DNA of 64,000 nucleotides. It comes from Agrocybe praecox (taxonomy: Eukaryota > Basidiomycota > Agaricomycetes > Agaricales > Agrocybaceae). Under the pieces are notes generated by a model. The model ran no database searches and was not told the origin of the DNA. It saw only the letters and a program-made list of their open reading frames with translations. The translations under genes and the position numbers were made by a program. Location of the stretch: positions 186,001 through 250,000 of the forward strand of contig OZ024851.1 of the NCBI GenBank assembly GCA_964017145.1, written 5' to 3'. Positions 1-11,560 of the stretch are shown piece after piece; position 1 is the first letter of the stretch, and each line of letters opens with the position of its first letter.

Positions 1-17
1 TGTAGCCATATAACCTG

Positions 18-702
18 CACGCATGTAATTATTTGAGTGTTCTGATGCGGAACGAAAAAGAAAACATCCAGCTCACATTATGCTCAAATTTACAGTGCTA
101 ATAGGTCACTGAGCGCGTGGAGAATCTCATGAGTGTGCATAACTAGAGCGTCAGTATAGTGAGATATACATCAGCCTCGATGAGTACATAGCTAGAGTAA
201 TGAGGAGGAATTGAACGCCAAGGAAGCGGAAAGAGAGCACTGCTGGCTCTGATAGCTATATGTCCGACATATACCTAAAAAATATACGTAATATGTATTT
301 ATTTACCTATATATTGGACATACACATGATGTGTATTTTAGACATACGTTCGGCATACAGATGATATGTATGCGGTATCTCCGACATACACATGATGTAT
401 ATGCTACGGTATATGTCTGGAATACAGCCGACATATATTTAATGTGTATGTCGGAGATACCGCCGGCATACATATCATCTGTATGCCGAACGTATGTCTA
501 AAATACACATCATGTGTATGTCCAATATATAGGTAAATAAATACACATTACATATATTTTTTAGGTATATGTCGGACATATAGCTATCAGAGCCAGCAGT
601 GCGAGTAAACCCCCTAACAACTAAATATAGATCAATTGCCGGAGCCGAAATTGTGCCGTCTCTTGTCGGAGCTTTATTGCCATCTCGGAGTTTGATGCGC
701 GC
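18..702 (+). repeat. Dispersed repeat family C, copy 1 (split by a MITE)
   Basis: Positions about 20-234 and 605-702 align base by base, with scattered substitutions and small indels, to 48303-48640. Shared landmarks are a GGAACGAAAAAGAAAA stretch, CTGAGCGCGTGGAGAATCTCA, and a TTTATTG(C/G)CATCTCGGAGTTTGATGCGC end. The copy at 48.3 kb lacks the 366-bp insert found here, so it serves as an empty site. No open frame longer than chance is conserved between copies, so this is most likely a non-coding repeat or the end of an old element. A third fragment, in inverse orientation, lies at 6801-6866. Confidence 0.8.
237..602. mobile_element. Palindromic MITE, 366 bp, near-complete inverted repeat
   Basis: The sequence begins GCACTGCTGGCTCTGATAGC and ends with its exact reverse complement. 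The two arms stay complementary almost to the centre near 420, so the element could fold into one long hairpin. A candidate 2-bp target duplication (GA at 235-236 and 603-604) flanks it. If the outer G and C are excluded, the ends read CACTG...CAGTG, which resembles CACTA-type termini, but then no 3-bp duplication is found. It interrupts repeat family C, whose uninterrupted copy is at 48.3 kb. It encodes nothing. Confidence 0.8.
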
Positions 703-1379
703 TGTGACTTCCACTCAGCGTTTGTACTCTCCCATTGTTCCTTGATCCGATTTTGAGACCATTGGATCCCCATTACATTTACCAGGAAAACTTGGTCTTC
801 TTGTGGCATTCTGTACCATTCAATTGCCCCTCATATGCAGTCATAATTTGGCAATGTGCCGAAACCAAAACTTCGGCACAGTCGTCACAGGTAACAGCCC
901 TTGCCGAATTGAATGAAATGGTCCAGTAGTATTTAATGCGCAATATGTAGCTCGAGTGCACAACCAACACACTTTAACACACATTTTGGATCATCCTTGT
1001 GTGCCATGAACGTGCTCGGACCGGCTATATCATCCCGGTCTCCGGTAAGTCAAGTCGAAGGTTACACTTATCGTCTTTTGTTTCTTGACCACCACTTGGA
1101 TACACTTACGATGCATAGTCAATGCGCCATGGTGATTTAATTGTCATTTAAGTTAACTGGCTTGTACTCGGTAGCTCTTCCTGGGCTTCTGTCAATATCT
1201 GATGGCCTCCTTTCTACTACCACGGTTATCTTGGACAATTGGAACGATGGTTTAATATGCTTGACCCTTGACAAGATATGCGCATCATAACCCAATTCTT
1301 CAATAACTAATCCAATTGAATATTCAGGCAATTTTCGGTGTGTAAAGGAGGCCATTTCGCAAATTCCTTATGCTCACAT
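703..1379. other. No gene recognised
   Basis: Frames on both strands are short and have no recognisable protein. A small hairpin-like pair (TGCCGAAACC ... TTCGGCA) lies near 857-879. The last 40 bases lead into the family B repeat. Confidence 0.5.
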
Positions 1380-1900
1380 CTTGGGTACCTCTCCTTTCAT
1401 TTGCGGCAACAAACACCTATACGCCTTCCCTTCCGTCCTCGTTCGACGTCCGTTCTTCGTCGTCTGGATCCACGACCCGCCCTCGACAACCTCATTAACT
1501 TCACCGAAAATTTCCCTTCCTTGTTCTCCATAAAATTCCGACATCATTAATTGCAATGACACCCATGCGTTCCTCTTCTCGCCTGCCGCTTGTTTGTGTC
1601 TGCCTCTCGCCAAAACCGCCATGATCAGCCCAAATGCAAACACGAACGCACAACTATTATTACGAAGAACATCTGGACTTTCCTCGTCATCGTCCTCATC
1701 CTCGCCTCAACAATTCACTGATCCTCCCTCCCCTGCATCTTCTTTTTGTAACCCTAATGATCCTCAACTCCACCATCGTCTCAACCCCACCTCAACTCCA
1801 ACCCGCCCCTCCAAGTTTAATTCCATTGGCACGTTGCTCCCTGTCGGCCTTTATCGTTTCTCCTGACTCGCGAGTCACGCTGCTGCCGCGTTCTTTCGTT
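1380..1900 (+). pseudogene. Family B small-protein remnant, copy 1
   Basis: This stretch matches 41850-42300 in order and spacing. Both have a CCTTCCCTTCCGT promoter-side block, TCTGGATCCACGAC, then ATGACACCC(A/C)TGCGTTC, then a segment encoding (I/T)(T/S)PNANT followed by ACTATTATTACGAA. In copy 1 the frame is broken after the ISPNANTNA segment. A one-base shift restores TIITKN followed by a hydrophobic run (WTFLVIVLILAST) and a stop. The ancestral product was apparently a short protein with an R/S-rich start, an NANT motif and one membrane-like segment. Function unknown. Confidence 0.55.
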
Positions 1901-1969
1901 CTACGAATGTCTTCTGGTTCGTCGTCCCCGGTAGTCCCGCTTATGAGGGCCTCGGGCGGTTTATTTGGT

Positions 1970-3640
1970 GATTTGGGCCAAGGTTTGCGCGGGCGTTGGG
2001 GGGTATAAGTTGTAGTGGGTTAGTGAGCTAGGGAGGATGGCTTGAGGAGACGGGTGTTTAGGAGGCCTGGGAGGAGGAAGTGTGGTGCATCGACTCATCT
2101 ATGCTGGATGTTTGGGCTGGCACCCTCAAAGTAAACGCTACACTTACCAACACCTGCAATTAAAAGCGTCAATGATACCACACTGCCTCCCTCCCTTTCT
2201 TCCCGGCGACAACAAGTTGGATAATAATACAACCCCCTCCTCGTTCTCCTGATTGTTGCCACCACTTGTACTGGACAGTCATGCACTGTGTCTCCTTGTC
2301 GCTTTCGCCACCTCCTATACACTCTTCGAGGTTCAACGTTCAACCCTCGAACCTCAGTCTTCAACATCACATCAACAAAACAATCGCTATCATCACCGGT
2401 CAGGAGCACGAACACCAAGCGCGTCAACGCTCTTTCCACACACCTTTCAAACATCAATTACGCGTGAACTCTAAATGCACCGTCTTCAGGGCCGGCGCAG
2501 TTGCAACTTCGCTTCTGTTGCCGATACGTCCTTTGTCATATTCTAAGGTGCAATTGGAGTCATGTTTTGCACGGACAGGCGCGAAGATGGGAGACAGTAC
2601 TCGGTTGACAATATCTACTGCCAGTAGTTGAAGTTTTGTTTGGTCTCGTGTTTTGGCGGAGTAAGGGATGGGTTTTTGGCAGTTAAAGTATCCGTCTTCG
2701 GTTAACCTCGCTTTTTCCATCGTTGTCGTCGCTCATCGACTTCACCGTCATTCCTATCGCGGCTTCTCTTTCCTTGTTCTGCTATCCCCCGTCAACGTGA
2801 CTGTTGCCTATTCTTGCCTAGGCGTTTACGTCCCGTCAACATCACTATCATCACTAAGGGCACCAACACAAGCCGTCTACTTTTCCTCGTTCTCTGTTCT
2901 CAGAGTTATACGCATCCCCTCCATTTCATTTGTTTTGCTTTGTATCGCGTCCTGTTCCACGTCTTCAACTTCCTGTCTTCTATTCAGACGGCCCACTCGC
3001 TCCGTCTCTTGATTTCTTTTTCCCCTTTTTTTCTAGGCATCTCTTTCCCTCTCCCACATCAGACCTATGCTGATATCCTTGCTTTTTTATTACATCACTT
3101 CGCCACTTCGCACCAACTCGTTGGCCCTTCCGCCTAAGTAGCTCGCTATTTTCACGCACGACAAGCACTTTGCTACTGCATCATAGTTACAATCGTAATT
3201 GTTGTCTCGTGCGCCCCTCTTCCCTTCCCCTTCTCCCTGTCCTCTCTTTCTCCTCCTCCCCTCCTGTTCATTCTTCACCTCCAAATATCCGTTTTGACTT
3301 GATACTCGCACTCATTATATATATTATATGTACGCAGTACATACAACGCTCCCCCCTTTGTTTTATATTAATTCGAAACAATATTCAACCTCGCATTGCA
3401 CTATTATTCTTCCTTCAAGTGGATAATATTAGATCTTGTAAATTTTACAACAAAATACATAGTTCATATAGTCCATATCATGGGAGAAATCTTGTCGGAG
3501 CCGAAGTACAGCGTGCAGCGTGCAGCGACTAGTTGAAAAATTTGATTCTTCACTCCAACGTCTAGATATGTTAGCTGCGTGTGCTTACTTCCGAGGATTT
3601 TATCGTACGTACATGGTTCTATGCGGGAAATCATATCCGT
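1970..3640 (+). repeat. Dispersed repeat family A, copy 1
   Basis: This block is collinear with 44640-46240. Shared landmarks include GGAGGAAG(T/A)GTGGT, ACTCATCTATG(C/A)TGGATGTTTG, GGAGCACGAACAC followed by CGTCAACGCTCTT, CATCAATTACGCGTGAAC, GTCATATTCTAA and TACGTACATGG at the far end. Divergence is moderate and gaps are common. Several open frames cross it but none is conserved between the two copies, so I treat it as a non-coding or decayed repeat. It lies directly after family B copy 1, and the same B-then-A order recurs at 41.8-46.2 kb. The two families therefore probably form one composite repeat. Confidence 0.7.
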
Positions 3641-3653
3641 TGCCCTGCTAAGA

Positions 3654-6110
3654 TTAAACTCGGTCCAGGTAATTCTTCATCTCTTGGAGTACGAGCTTTC
3701 CCCGCCTGGAAATTTTGAGAGCTTCCCGCCGGCGAAATAGGGAAATTTCCCTCATTTTTTCCCTACACTGCTGAACAAGTTCTCTATGAAATCCAGCTCG
3801 AGGAAGGAAGAAGGTTATGTAGCCAAGAAGTAGAAATATGACTCTTCTGTCCTCATAGTGTGTGGTGGTGTCGTTTAATGTCCATTGACCATTGTCCTCG
3901 GTCAGTGCGTTGAACATCGTATCTTCGTCGCTGGCCTCTAAGTATAGATGCCACTTTAAACAATGTATGTGTGAGACTGCCTTTGCGTAGGCAGAAGGAC
4001 CTATATGGTGGTTGTCTGATTGGTCTGGGCAGTGCTGTAGAAAGCGCATAAAGTGCCGGAGATAATGAGTCCTCCTGTCCTCGAGAGCAAAGGATTCAAG
4101 TAGATAGAGCACATCATATTCGTAAGCTATCATCCCAAGGAACTTTTGTTTTCCGGAAAGGATTGGTACACAGATGTCATTCCCCAGGTGACATGCGACG
4201 CATAAGAGCAGGATCGCCTTGTCGTCCTCGTAATAGTAAGGCAGCTGAGACAAAAATATCTGTTCCATATACTCTTGATGCTTTTTCTCTATTACAGCCC
4301 AGTGCTCATCCAAAGGCGCCTACATGGAATTTTAAGGATATTAACATCAAATGAAGATTTTTCCCCACCATGCGTGCACAGAATGGAAGCCAGAACCAAA
4401 ACACAAATTTTCGGAGGTCCATACCAGAATCATGCGGTTGTCTCTTGTAGTCTTCTATTTCACTGAGTATGGGGCGAAGAAATAAAAAATTTTCAGCGAT
4501 ATTGACTAGCGAAGTTGAGCTCTGGCATAGCGGAAATTCCCTTTCAATGAAGTCCTTAAAGTCATCAAATTTATTGAGCCTGGGATCTGGGAGAATTTAG
4601 TTTGAGATGTCCAACAATTTCTGAGAAGACTCTCACCTTTGATCACATATCCAATTATATTTTCAATATGCTCTTGTCTATATGTATCAATGTCGAGGAA
4701 ATACTCTTTGGACCTCACCGGGTCGAGAAAGAAGTCATGAAGTGAAGTGTGTAGGATTTTCACATACTCCACGTCCCTGTCAAACCGCTCAGAGAATTCC
4801 TTCTCGATAGAGACAATGGCCCCTAGATCACACAGCAAAATCTCGAGCTCCCCTGGTTCCAACGACATAAATGAAGATATGTCGAATTGAGAGCTATATT
4901 GGCATACACGATGTGAGATGATACTAAGCAGATATAGAGCGCGTGTTCGATCTGCGACAGAACCAAGGATCATTGTATATAGAACATCCAATTGCGCAAA
5001 GGGTAGGTCGCCTTGAGCTGGTCGTAGATTGTTCACCACATCGAGACGGTGATCGGGTCGATGCCGTGGGGATTGGCAATAGCGAAATACCGTTGCGGCA
5101 TAAATGAATTGCCCGGACGACTTTCTGACGATTTCTTCCAAAATTTCGCCGGATGGCCAAGAAACGGGGATGTAGGTTTTGAATGGATGATTCTGTTTGA
5201 TTTTCTCAAAACCGTCTCTGAGAAATTTGCGAATGTCGTCGTCGGGATGGAATTTGTCGTCAAGGTAAAGTCGTGAAAAGATCCCGTCCATTTCGTTCGA
5301 CCTAAATGCGAGATTAATCGCATGTTCAGGACGACTGGCGATGAGGAAGAGGATGGGTAGGCCGAAATTTTGAATTGGGTTTGCTATCATTCTTAGAATC
5401 CTGGCCTGCACAACCCCGTCACCACATTCGTCGAGACCGTCTATGACGATGACCTGCCAGGAACCCAAAGGTGATGAAACACCGGAATAGCATACATTGT
5501 AAAGTGGCTTCGTCACTAGATGGGTAAACTGATGCTCCAAGCCCTTCGTAAAAATTAAGGGGTCCGCATCAATCACGGAGAGTATCTCGCTCTGAGTGGC
5601 AGGGATTGCTTGAAAGATTTGGTACGCAATTGTTGCGACGAACGCGCCTGCGTGGTTCCTCGTTCCATCGGACCTCCAGAAAATGAAAGTCGCGAGTACT
5701 AGCTCGTTGAAAAGACACATTTCGATAAATGACTTTGCAATAGCTGATTTTCCCGCTCCTGCAGCGCCGGTCAGCCACATAATGTATTTATCCCATGTTT
5801 CCCTATCGCAAAGTTGGGCCCAGTTCATGATCTTTTTCAGGACGGCTTCACGGGTATTCGGATGGCATTTTGGGCGGTCGAACTCGGCATTCGAATCATG
5901 CAATGCATTTGGCGCCGTAGCCTCCTTCAGGATGTCGAATGACGCTGCGGATAGTTAGATCTCTGTGGTAGCATGTACCTTGAATCTTTAATGCTCACAT
6001 TTTCGTCCGACACTTGCCATATTATTTTGGTAAAATGTACCGTTGGTCACGATAACATTGTGGCCAGATATAACGGAATTATTGTTGATAACACGCCGAT
6101 TGTCACCCAT
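3654..6110 (-). CDS. NACHT-type P-loop NTPase (NLR-like/STAND protein)
   Basis: A four-exon reconstruction (6110-5999, 5944-4637, 4586-4369, 4319-3654) stays in frame and gives 767 residues. All three introns (54, 50 and 47 bases) have GTGRGV donors and AG acceptors. The Walker A motif is GAAGAGKSA, at about residue 97. Walker B is VIVIDGLDECG, at about residue 202. A LIASRPEH sensor-like segment and a basidiomycete-type helical region (KILHTSLHDFFLDPVRSKEYF) follow. The N-terminus is a short Asn/Gly/Val-rich stretch joined by a FDILKEATAPNALHDS linker to the conserved CHPNTR segment. STAND NTPases of this kind act as nucleotide-switched self/non-self or stress sensors; the role of this one is inferred. 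No WD40, ankyrin or TPR repeats are present. The start was chosen just after a plausible acceptor; an in-frame ATG at 6200 is possible. Confidence 0.85.
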
Positions 6111-6800
6111 TCCTACTGCAAGGTCGATATTCGAGAGAAAGCAACAAATCAGATCGCGGATGCTAGCTGATGAGGGAAAGCAAGGAAAGTGACGGAGCAA
6201 CCGCCATGCAAACCTTCGGGACCCTATATATACATACTACAAGCCATGCATTGGCCACGCAGCATGTATTTAGAATCTTTACTGGCCAAAGGGTCTCAAA
6301 GCTGTTCGTTGACACAGCCTCGTTTTTATAAGGCACTGTGCTGCACATTTGGGTACACATAACATATAAGATCTCTGCGCTGCAATTTAATAGTGAAGGA
6401 ATACAGCCATGAATAAAAGAGAATGCGTTGGTAGGAAAAAGCTGGCCCCTGTTTAGACTCGCGACCAGTGCATTATGGTGGTGATTACTCATGCACATGT
6501 TTGGTCACAGTGTGTCAGGGTTTAGAGTTTTCCTAAGCTCCGACGGCCATCAAGCGAAACTCAATCGGACTCTTTAACGGCTGATCACGAGTCTAGCCCC
6601 TGTTAGCTGCGGTGTTGATAAATTTAAAATACGAAGCTCGACAGAAGACGGCACGACATCGGCTGTGCAATTTTTCTATATTCGGTTATTAGGTGATTTG
6701 CTTCTAGTTCACGCATCACTTCCGCTTCTTCTACCGACAATCAATTCTCTCTCATTCAGCTAGCTATGCACTATGCACCCATGTACTTTTTGAGGCGGAC
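6111..6800. other. Upstream region of the NACHT gene, no other gene seen
   Basis: This should hold the promoter and 5' leader of the minus-strand NACHT gene and possibly a non-coding first exon, because an acceptor-like CTTGCAG precedes the chosen ATG. No TATA box is convincing. Frames of up to 111 codons exist but have no recognisable protein. Confidence 0.4.
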
Positions 6801-6866
6801 CTATATCTCACCATACTGGCGTTCGATTTATACACACTTCCAAGATTCTCCACGCGCTTAGTGACC
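6801..6866 (-). repeat. Fragment of repeat family C
   Basis: On the minus strand this segment reads GTCACTAAGCGCGTGGAGAA and continues with similarity to positions 110-175 of family C copy 1. It shows more divergence than the copy at 48.3 kb. It is a short isolated remnant in inverse orientation. Confidence 0.65.
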
Positions 6867-7361
6867 AACAAATACTAAAATGTAAACGTCCGCCGCAGGG
6901 CGGAGGAAGGCTCGCTTCGTCATCCTAGCTGGTGACTAAGCTGCTTATGTTTTTTGCGGTGGGCGTACGTTCAATAACGTAGCAAACTGAACAAAGTCTG
7001 GGCATCTGTGATTTTGGTGCAAATTGCCTCTGAAAGGTGTTTCCATAAAGTCCCACGTTGTATGCTAAAATGACCGGGTCTTCGAGGTTTGCATTTCATG
7101 TAGCTACAAAACTAATAAGGAGATAAAATAATAAAACAAGGGATAGTGGCAAATGTCAATATAAGAATGAAATGCAGATTATCTCCTCGAGATAATCTGC
7201 GGCTGTCGAGTGACCACTTCGTGGTGCGCTTGTATTTACCCCGATTATTCCAACATTTGTGATGATCACTGAAATAGACATTTCCCCTACTTCTTCGGAT
7301 CAGATTTGTCTTTTTATACATCTGTCTTGAGTGGCAGCGTTGCATGGAGTGAGGGGCGGGG
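6867..7361. other. Intergenic, with one perfect hairpin
   Basis: Nothing coding is recognised. Positions 7174-7200 form a perfect inverted repeat: a 12-bp stem, GCAGATTATCTC, with a 3-base loop. No T-run follows it, so it is not evidence for a terminator. Confidence 0.45.
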
Positions 7362-7636
7362 AACAAGTTACGGTATCAATGATATTCTATTATCAAGCCT
7401 TTTTTACTCACCCATTCTTCATCAGTATTCTTTCACCCCTATTGACTCCTACTGCTACTACAACAACCTCTGTGAACCTGGTACGGTTCATACGTTTATC
7501 GCTACGCCTGCTATCCTGCTATTCCCGCCGTGCTGCTGCTGCTATGTCGCTATTCCCGCTGCTTGGCTATGCCATTGATGCGGCTGCTGCTATTTCGATT
7601 TCCTGCTGTCCGGCCGCCCCCGCTATTCCCGCTATC
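7362..7636 (-). repeat. Diverged minisatellite-plus-flank remnant
   Basis: On the minus strand this segment reads like 40900-41200 in reverse order. Repeat units ending in CACAGAGGTTGTTG and GCTATTCC-type blocks (7500-7620) are followed by a unique flank containing GGGTGAGTAAAAAAGGCTTG. The flank of the 41.1-kb array has GGTGAGTAAAGGGCTTG. Sharing of both the array and its flank makes common descent more likely than chance simple sequence. Confidence 0.6.
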
Positions 7637-8659
7637 TAGGCCTTGGCCCTTAGCAGTCAACGCACTGGTAAACTGTGTATCTAAGCTATAACTATAATAT
7701 TATTCACGCTATTATTCTATACGAGCGACGATCCGCTAGTGTCACCATATCCGGCTATTTCCTACATTCGGGACTATAGCTATCTCAATATCTTGTTGTA
7801 CCAGACGCGTGAAGCGTCCAGCCTCGCATCTATTATACTCGGATATATATAAATATTTCTGTTTATACAAATTCCAGAACATTCACTGTTCTTTTGGGTC
7901 ACTTTGCTGCATGCTCAGCAATACTTCCTACTTTCGTTTATTAGGCTACGTATGTATCACCTAGTATTTATTTATATGCTGCAAACATATTTTCTGCATA
8001 TTGGATAGTGCATCCACAGTTTACTCTGCTATAGTAGTAGACCCCAAAGAATTTTGTGGTCACATAAGTCCCAGTTAACATCGAAAGCAGTTTTCGGTCG
8101 CGCTGACCTATGTTGACCTCGCTGCCGTCAGAGAGTTGGATGTGGAGGCACATCAGCTACACTCTCATTACTTTAAGCTACAGATTTCCCGCCAGATTTC
8201 CCGCTCGAGAAGCCGGTGAATTCGAGTTTTTTCCCTTTTTAAAAAGTTACACGACCCCCGCCAGCAAGAGGTTGTGGTGTACGGGCACACGGTACACCGT
8301 GTACCGTGTGGATTTGACCACAGCGCCTCAGCCTTCGGGATTCTTATCATCAATGAGCTACGTACATTCCCATTCCTGACTGGCGAACAGTCAAGTAACT
8401 CACCATCTACAGGGCTTATCTGTAAATTTCTTCCAAATTCCTTTGCCAGCTAGGTCAACCGGGCCCACATTCAGAGAAAGTATGTTAAAAAAACCTGCAT
8501 TATGATTACCGGGATAGTAATACGACAAGAATACGCACTTTCGTGACCAAGAAATAACGCAAGAGAGAAAGAAAAAGACGAAATATAAAATAGCACAGCG
8601 TGAGAGGAGAAAAACGATGATGACGACGACGACGAGACAAGAATAAAATGTGATTAATA
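7637..8659. other. No gene recognised
   Basis: This is AT-rich with short frames. A local palindrome (ACACGGTACACCGTGTACCG) lies at about 8288-8307. 8560-8640 is purine-rich with GACGACGACGACGA simple sequence. Confidence 0.45.
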
Positions 8660-10910
8660 GTATAAAAAGGTAACCAACCGCGAAGGAGAGAAAAAGACAA
8701 CAAAAGAATCTTCAGAAATACAGTGTTTCAATCCCATCATGACGAAGAAAGAAATCAAGTTATCGTTGGTACCTGGCTGGGCCTCCTTTGCGTTGGCTGA
8801 CTTTTGCCCAGCCCCATCACCCTCAAGAGCAGCATGAGCAGCCGAAGATGTTCCTTCTGAAGTCTCTGGACCGCTCATATCGACGTCTTGAGTCTGGTTT
8901 TCGCCCTGTGCATTTGCGTTCACGAGTGATTATGGCTGTGTCGGCATCGAGGTGGACGTTGGTTCTGCTTTAACGCTGTCCTTGCTGTTTGGCTTTTCTT
9001 CGACGATGATGCCGGTGACGTTGTCTTCGTTGCTGTCGTTGTCGTGGATGTTGATCCCGCTGGGCTCTTACTCGTCTTCTTCTTAGAACTTGTCGCCGAG
9101 CCCGAAGGTTCACCCTCTACTACAACTTCCTTCAAATTCTTCCTCGATGACCTTTCTTGCCACTTGCAGAGCTCGTCCCACTATTTCCTCTTGGTAAAAC
9201 CACCACTTGCACTTGGACCTCCAAAGACATGCGGCCCAGACTGTCCATTGGCATTTCCACCAAGTCCACGTTCCCAAGACATACTCGCGCTCGTCGAATT
9301 GCTACCACCACCGCTACCACACCTTGATCCACCGATAGAGCCAGCGATAGACCCAGGACCGCGGTTTGCGGCTGGTGCGACTGCGATTGCGAGCACAGAT
9401 GCTGGGTTCGGGTTCGGGTTGTTGTTTGATGAACCAGAGAAGATGTCGAACCAGTTCATTTCAGAAGGTTTGGGACCTAGAAGGAGGTGAGAGGAGATAG
9501 AAGTTGAATTAGTTTTAGTTTTAGTTGTTCCTTGGTTTTTAAAAAAAAACATGGAATAAAATAAAATAAAAGTCAAACAGTACGAGGCGAACGCGACAGG
9601 GGTTTTGAAAAAATAGGAAAAAGAAGGAACTAAAAGGGGGGAATGTTTACGAAAAGAAAGTCGGTCAAGAAGAAAATCGTAGCGCAAACGACAAAAAATG
9701 AAAATTTGAAAACCAAAAACCAAAAAGGAAAAAGGAAAAAGGAAAAAGGAAAAAGGAAAAAAAAAAAAAAAAAACATACCATGACTACATCTTCCCGAAT
9801 CGCCATGCCCATGCGGCGGCGGCGACACAGTCGTCTCATGGGTCTATGATTGTCCATGCGAAGACCACTCCAACGCGGCTCATCCAGCACCTGCAGGCCC
9901 TCCAATCCTCGACCCACCACCCACAGAAGCAGCAGCAGCATATGCTTCCGACTGCCTACTCCTCTCATCAGGCTCCAAAAAGGCCGCAAAGAGTCCTAGC
10001 TGCATCGCAACTGGAGGTAGTGGCGGGGGCGTAGGGTAGTATGGGTATGGGTATGGGGGATGTGCATCAAATACGGTTCATACGCACGCAGGCCCATCGT
10101 CGTACCTGCCTCCTGGACCTCCACCCCGTCTGAGTCCATACAACCCGCTGGGCCCATTGCGGGGTGTAGGTGTATGTGGTGGGCTGTAGTTCCTCGAAGA
10201 CGCGTTCAGTGGTCCATATGGATCGTGATGCGCATGATGGGACGGATGGAGGGGATGAAGCCTGGTGGTGGAGATGCCTGTCCACCAACTGGGAACATGG
10301 GGGTGTAGTTTGGGTTAGGCTGGTCGTGCAGACCACCACCACAGTGCAAGGTATTAGGACCATACGGCGAGTGCGAATGTGCGCCGCCGCCAGAGGACGT
10401 GCAGGGTGGGGCATATTGTGTGCAAGCCTCAACCTGCCTGTTGAATCGTGCCGGCTGGGACCGTTCGGGAAGATAAAGTTCCGGGGGAGGTCCTCGAGAA
10501 GCCACTGGCCACTGCACTCCGTTGCCGCTTTGACGAATGAGGGTTGTGAGAGGAAGTGGTGGAGGTATTGTTGGTGTTGTTGCGGAGGCCCGAGGCAGTA
10601 AGAAACCCAAGCCGCTGATTGAAACGAGCCGACTGAGCATTGTGCGAGTGCATCGGTGGAGGCGGAAGATGGGACGAATGGCTTGGTCCACCAGGGCCGC
10701 CCCCACTGCCATTCCGACAAGATCCAGGCGGAAGATAACCGGCCTGCAAGCAATGAATTCAGTAAAGGAATAGGAATGATAATGAAACAAAATACGTACT
10801 CTCCATGTTGGCCAACGACCTCTACCTCCTCGATGACCTCGCTGACGATGACATCATGGCCACATCTTCATCGTCATCAACATCCACATCGTCAACGATC
10901 ATCACCGAAG
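8660..10910 (-). pseudogene. Decayed low-complexity Gly/Ser/Pro/His-rich gene
   Basis: Coherent protein-like composition runs along the minus strand but in changing frames. A convincing intron (donor GTACGT near 10800, acceptor TTGCTTGCAG near 10745) leads into an AGYLPPGSCRNGSGGG... segment. This is followed by PNPNYTPMFPVGG, then YPYYPTPPPLPP, then an intron of about 300 bases with a long T/C-rich tract (about 9777-9477). Downstream come MNWFDIFSGSSNNNPNPNP, a KKKTSKSPAGSTSTTTT stretch and NANAQGENQTQDVDMSG. In-frame stops and one-base shifts interrupt it at several places. No domain is recognised. The composition resembles a nuclear regulatory or RNA-binding protein, but that is only an impression. 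Confidence 0.5.
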
Positions 10911-10936
10911 CGGAAAGTCAGCAGGGCCCTCCAAGG

Positions 10937-11560
10937 TGATGTTCACGCTCGACGTGAAGTCGTCAGATAGCGCTCCAAAGCCCAAACTGCACAAGCTAAC
11001 TCCTCTCAATTCTTCGCTTCCAGAAGAAGCTGCGCAAGGCCAGCGACCATGATGATCGCGACGCTGTGCCTCCTCCGGCGTTTGCTGTGGCTTCTGACTC
11101 TGCGATGCGTACTCAGGAGAGCCAAGAGCGCGTATGTTTTGAACTGATATTTGCTGACGTTGAATGAAGGTTTAGTAAACGTTTAGTACTGAATGAGACG
11201 ACGAAATTAACACACTACGAACCTGGTATCCTTCAAAGTCGAGCAGCTACTGACCGAGACATCCAACCTCTTCCTAGCCGCATCTTAACGTCGTCCACGC
11301 ATTCCCTCCCCTGACGCAAACCCTCCCCAGCGAATGTCACTCTCAACGTTGATGAGCGATGCGACAGCAGCGTGAGCGAAATGTGAGCATGATAACGGAT
11401 GAAAGTGACTAATAGAGGATTGAAAGTGAACGGGAGATGACGAGATGAATGAAAGTTGTCGATGATGATCGATGGTGATTGGAACATTGAAGGCGCTGGT
11501 GATGGTAGCGTGGCGGTGCATCGGGCGTAGTCAGATTAGATTAGATAGCATAGGGTTCTT
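10937..11560 (+). repeat. Segmental duplication, copy 1 (partner at 25.35-25.95 kb)
   Basis: From GATGTTCACGCTCGACGTGA onward this is collinear with 25347-25950 at high similarity. The shared stretch contains an exon-like piece: SSDSAPKPKLHK, a possible short intron ending TTCGCTTCCAG, then KKLRKASDHDD and PPAFAVASDSA. It ends in AGATTAGATTAGATAGCATAG, also shared. The coding piece is the fragment of an unidentified gene carried along by the duplication. Confidence 0.85.

Noticed and set aside
2095..3311. Open frames of 70-120 codons on both strands
   Set aside because: They are not conserved in the homologous repeat at 44640-46240.
9181..9828. 215-codon minus-strand frame with a poly-Phe start
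   Set aside because: The first two thirds translate a T/C-rich intron; only the MNWFDIFSG... part after the acceptor near 9477 is protein-like.
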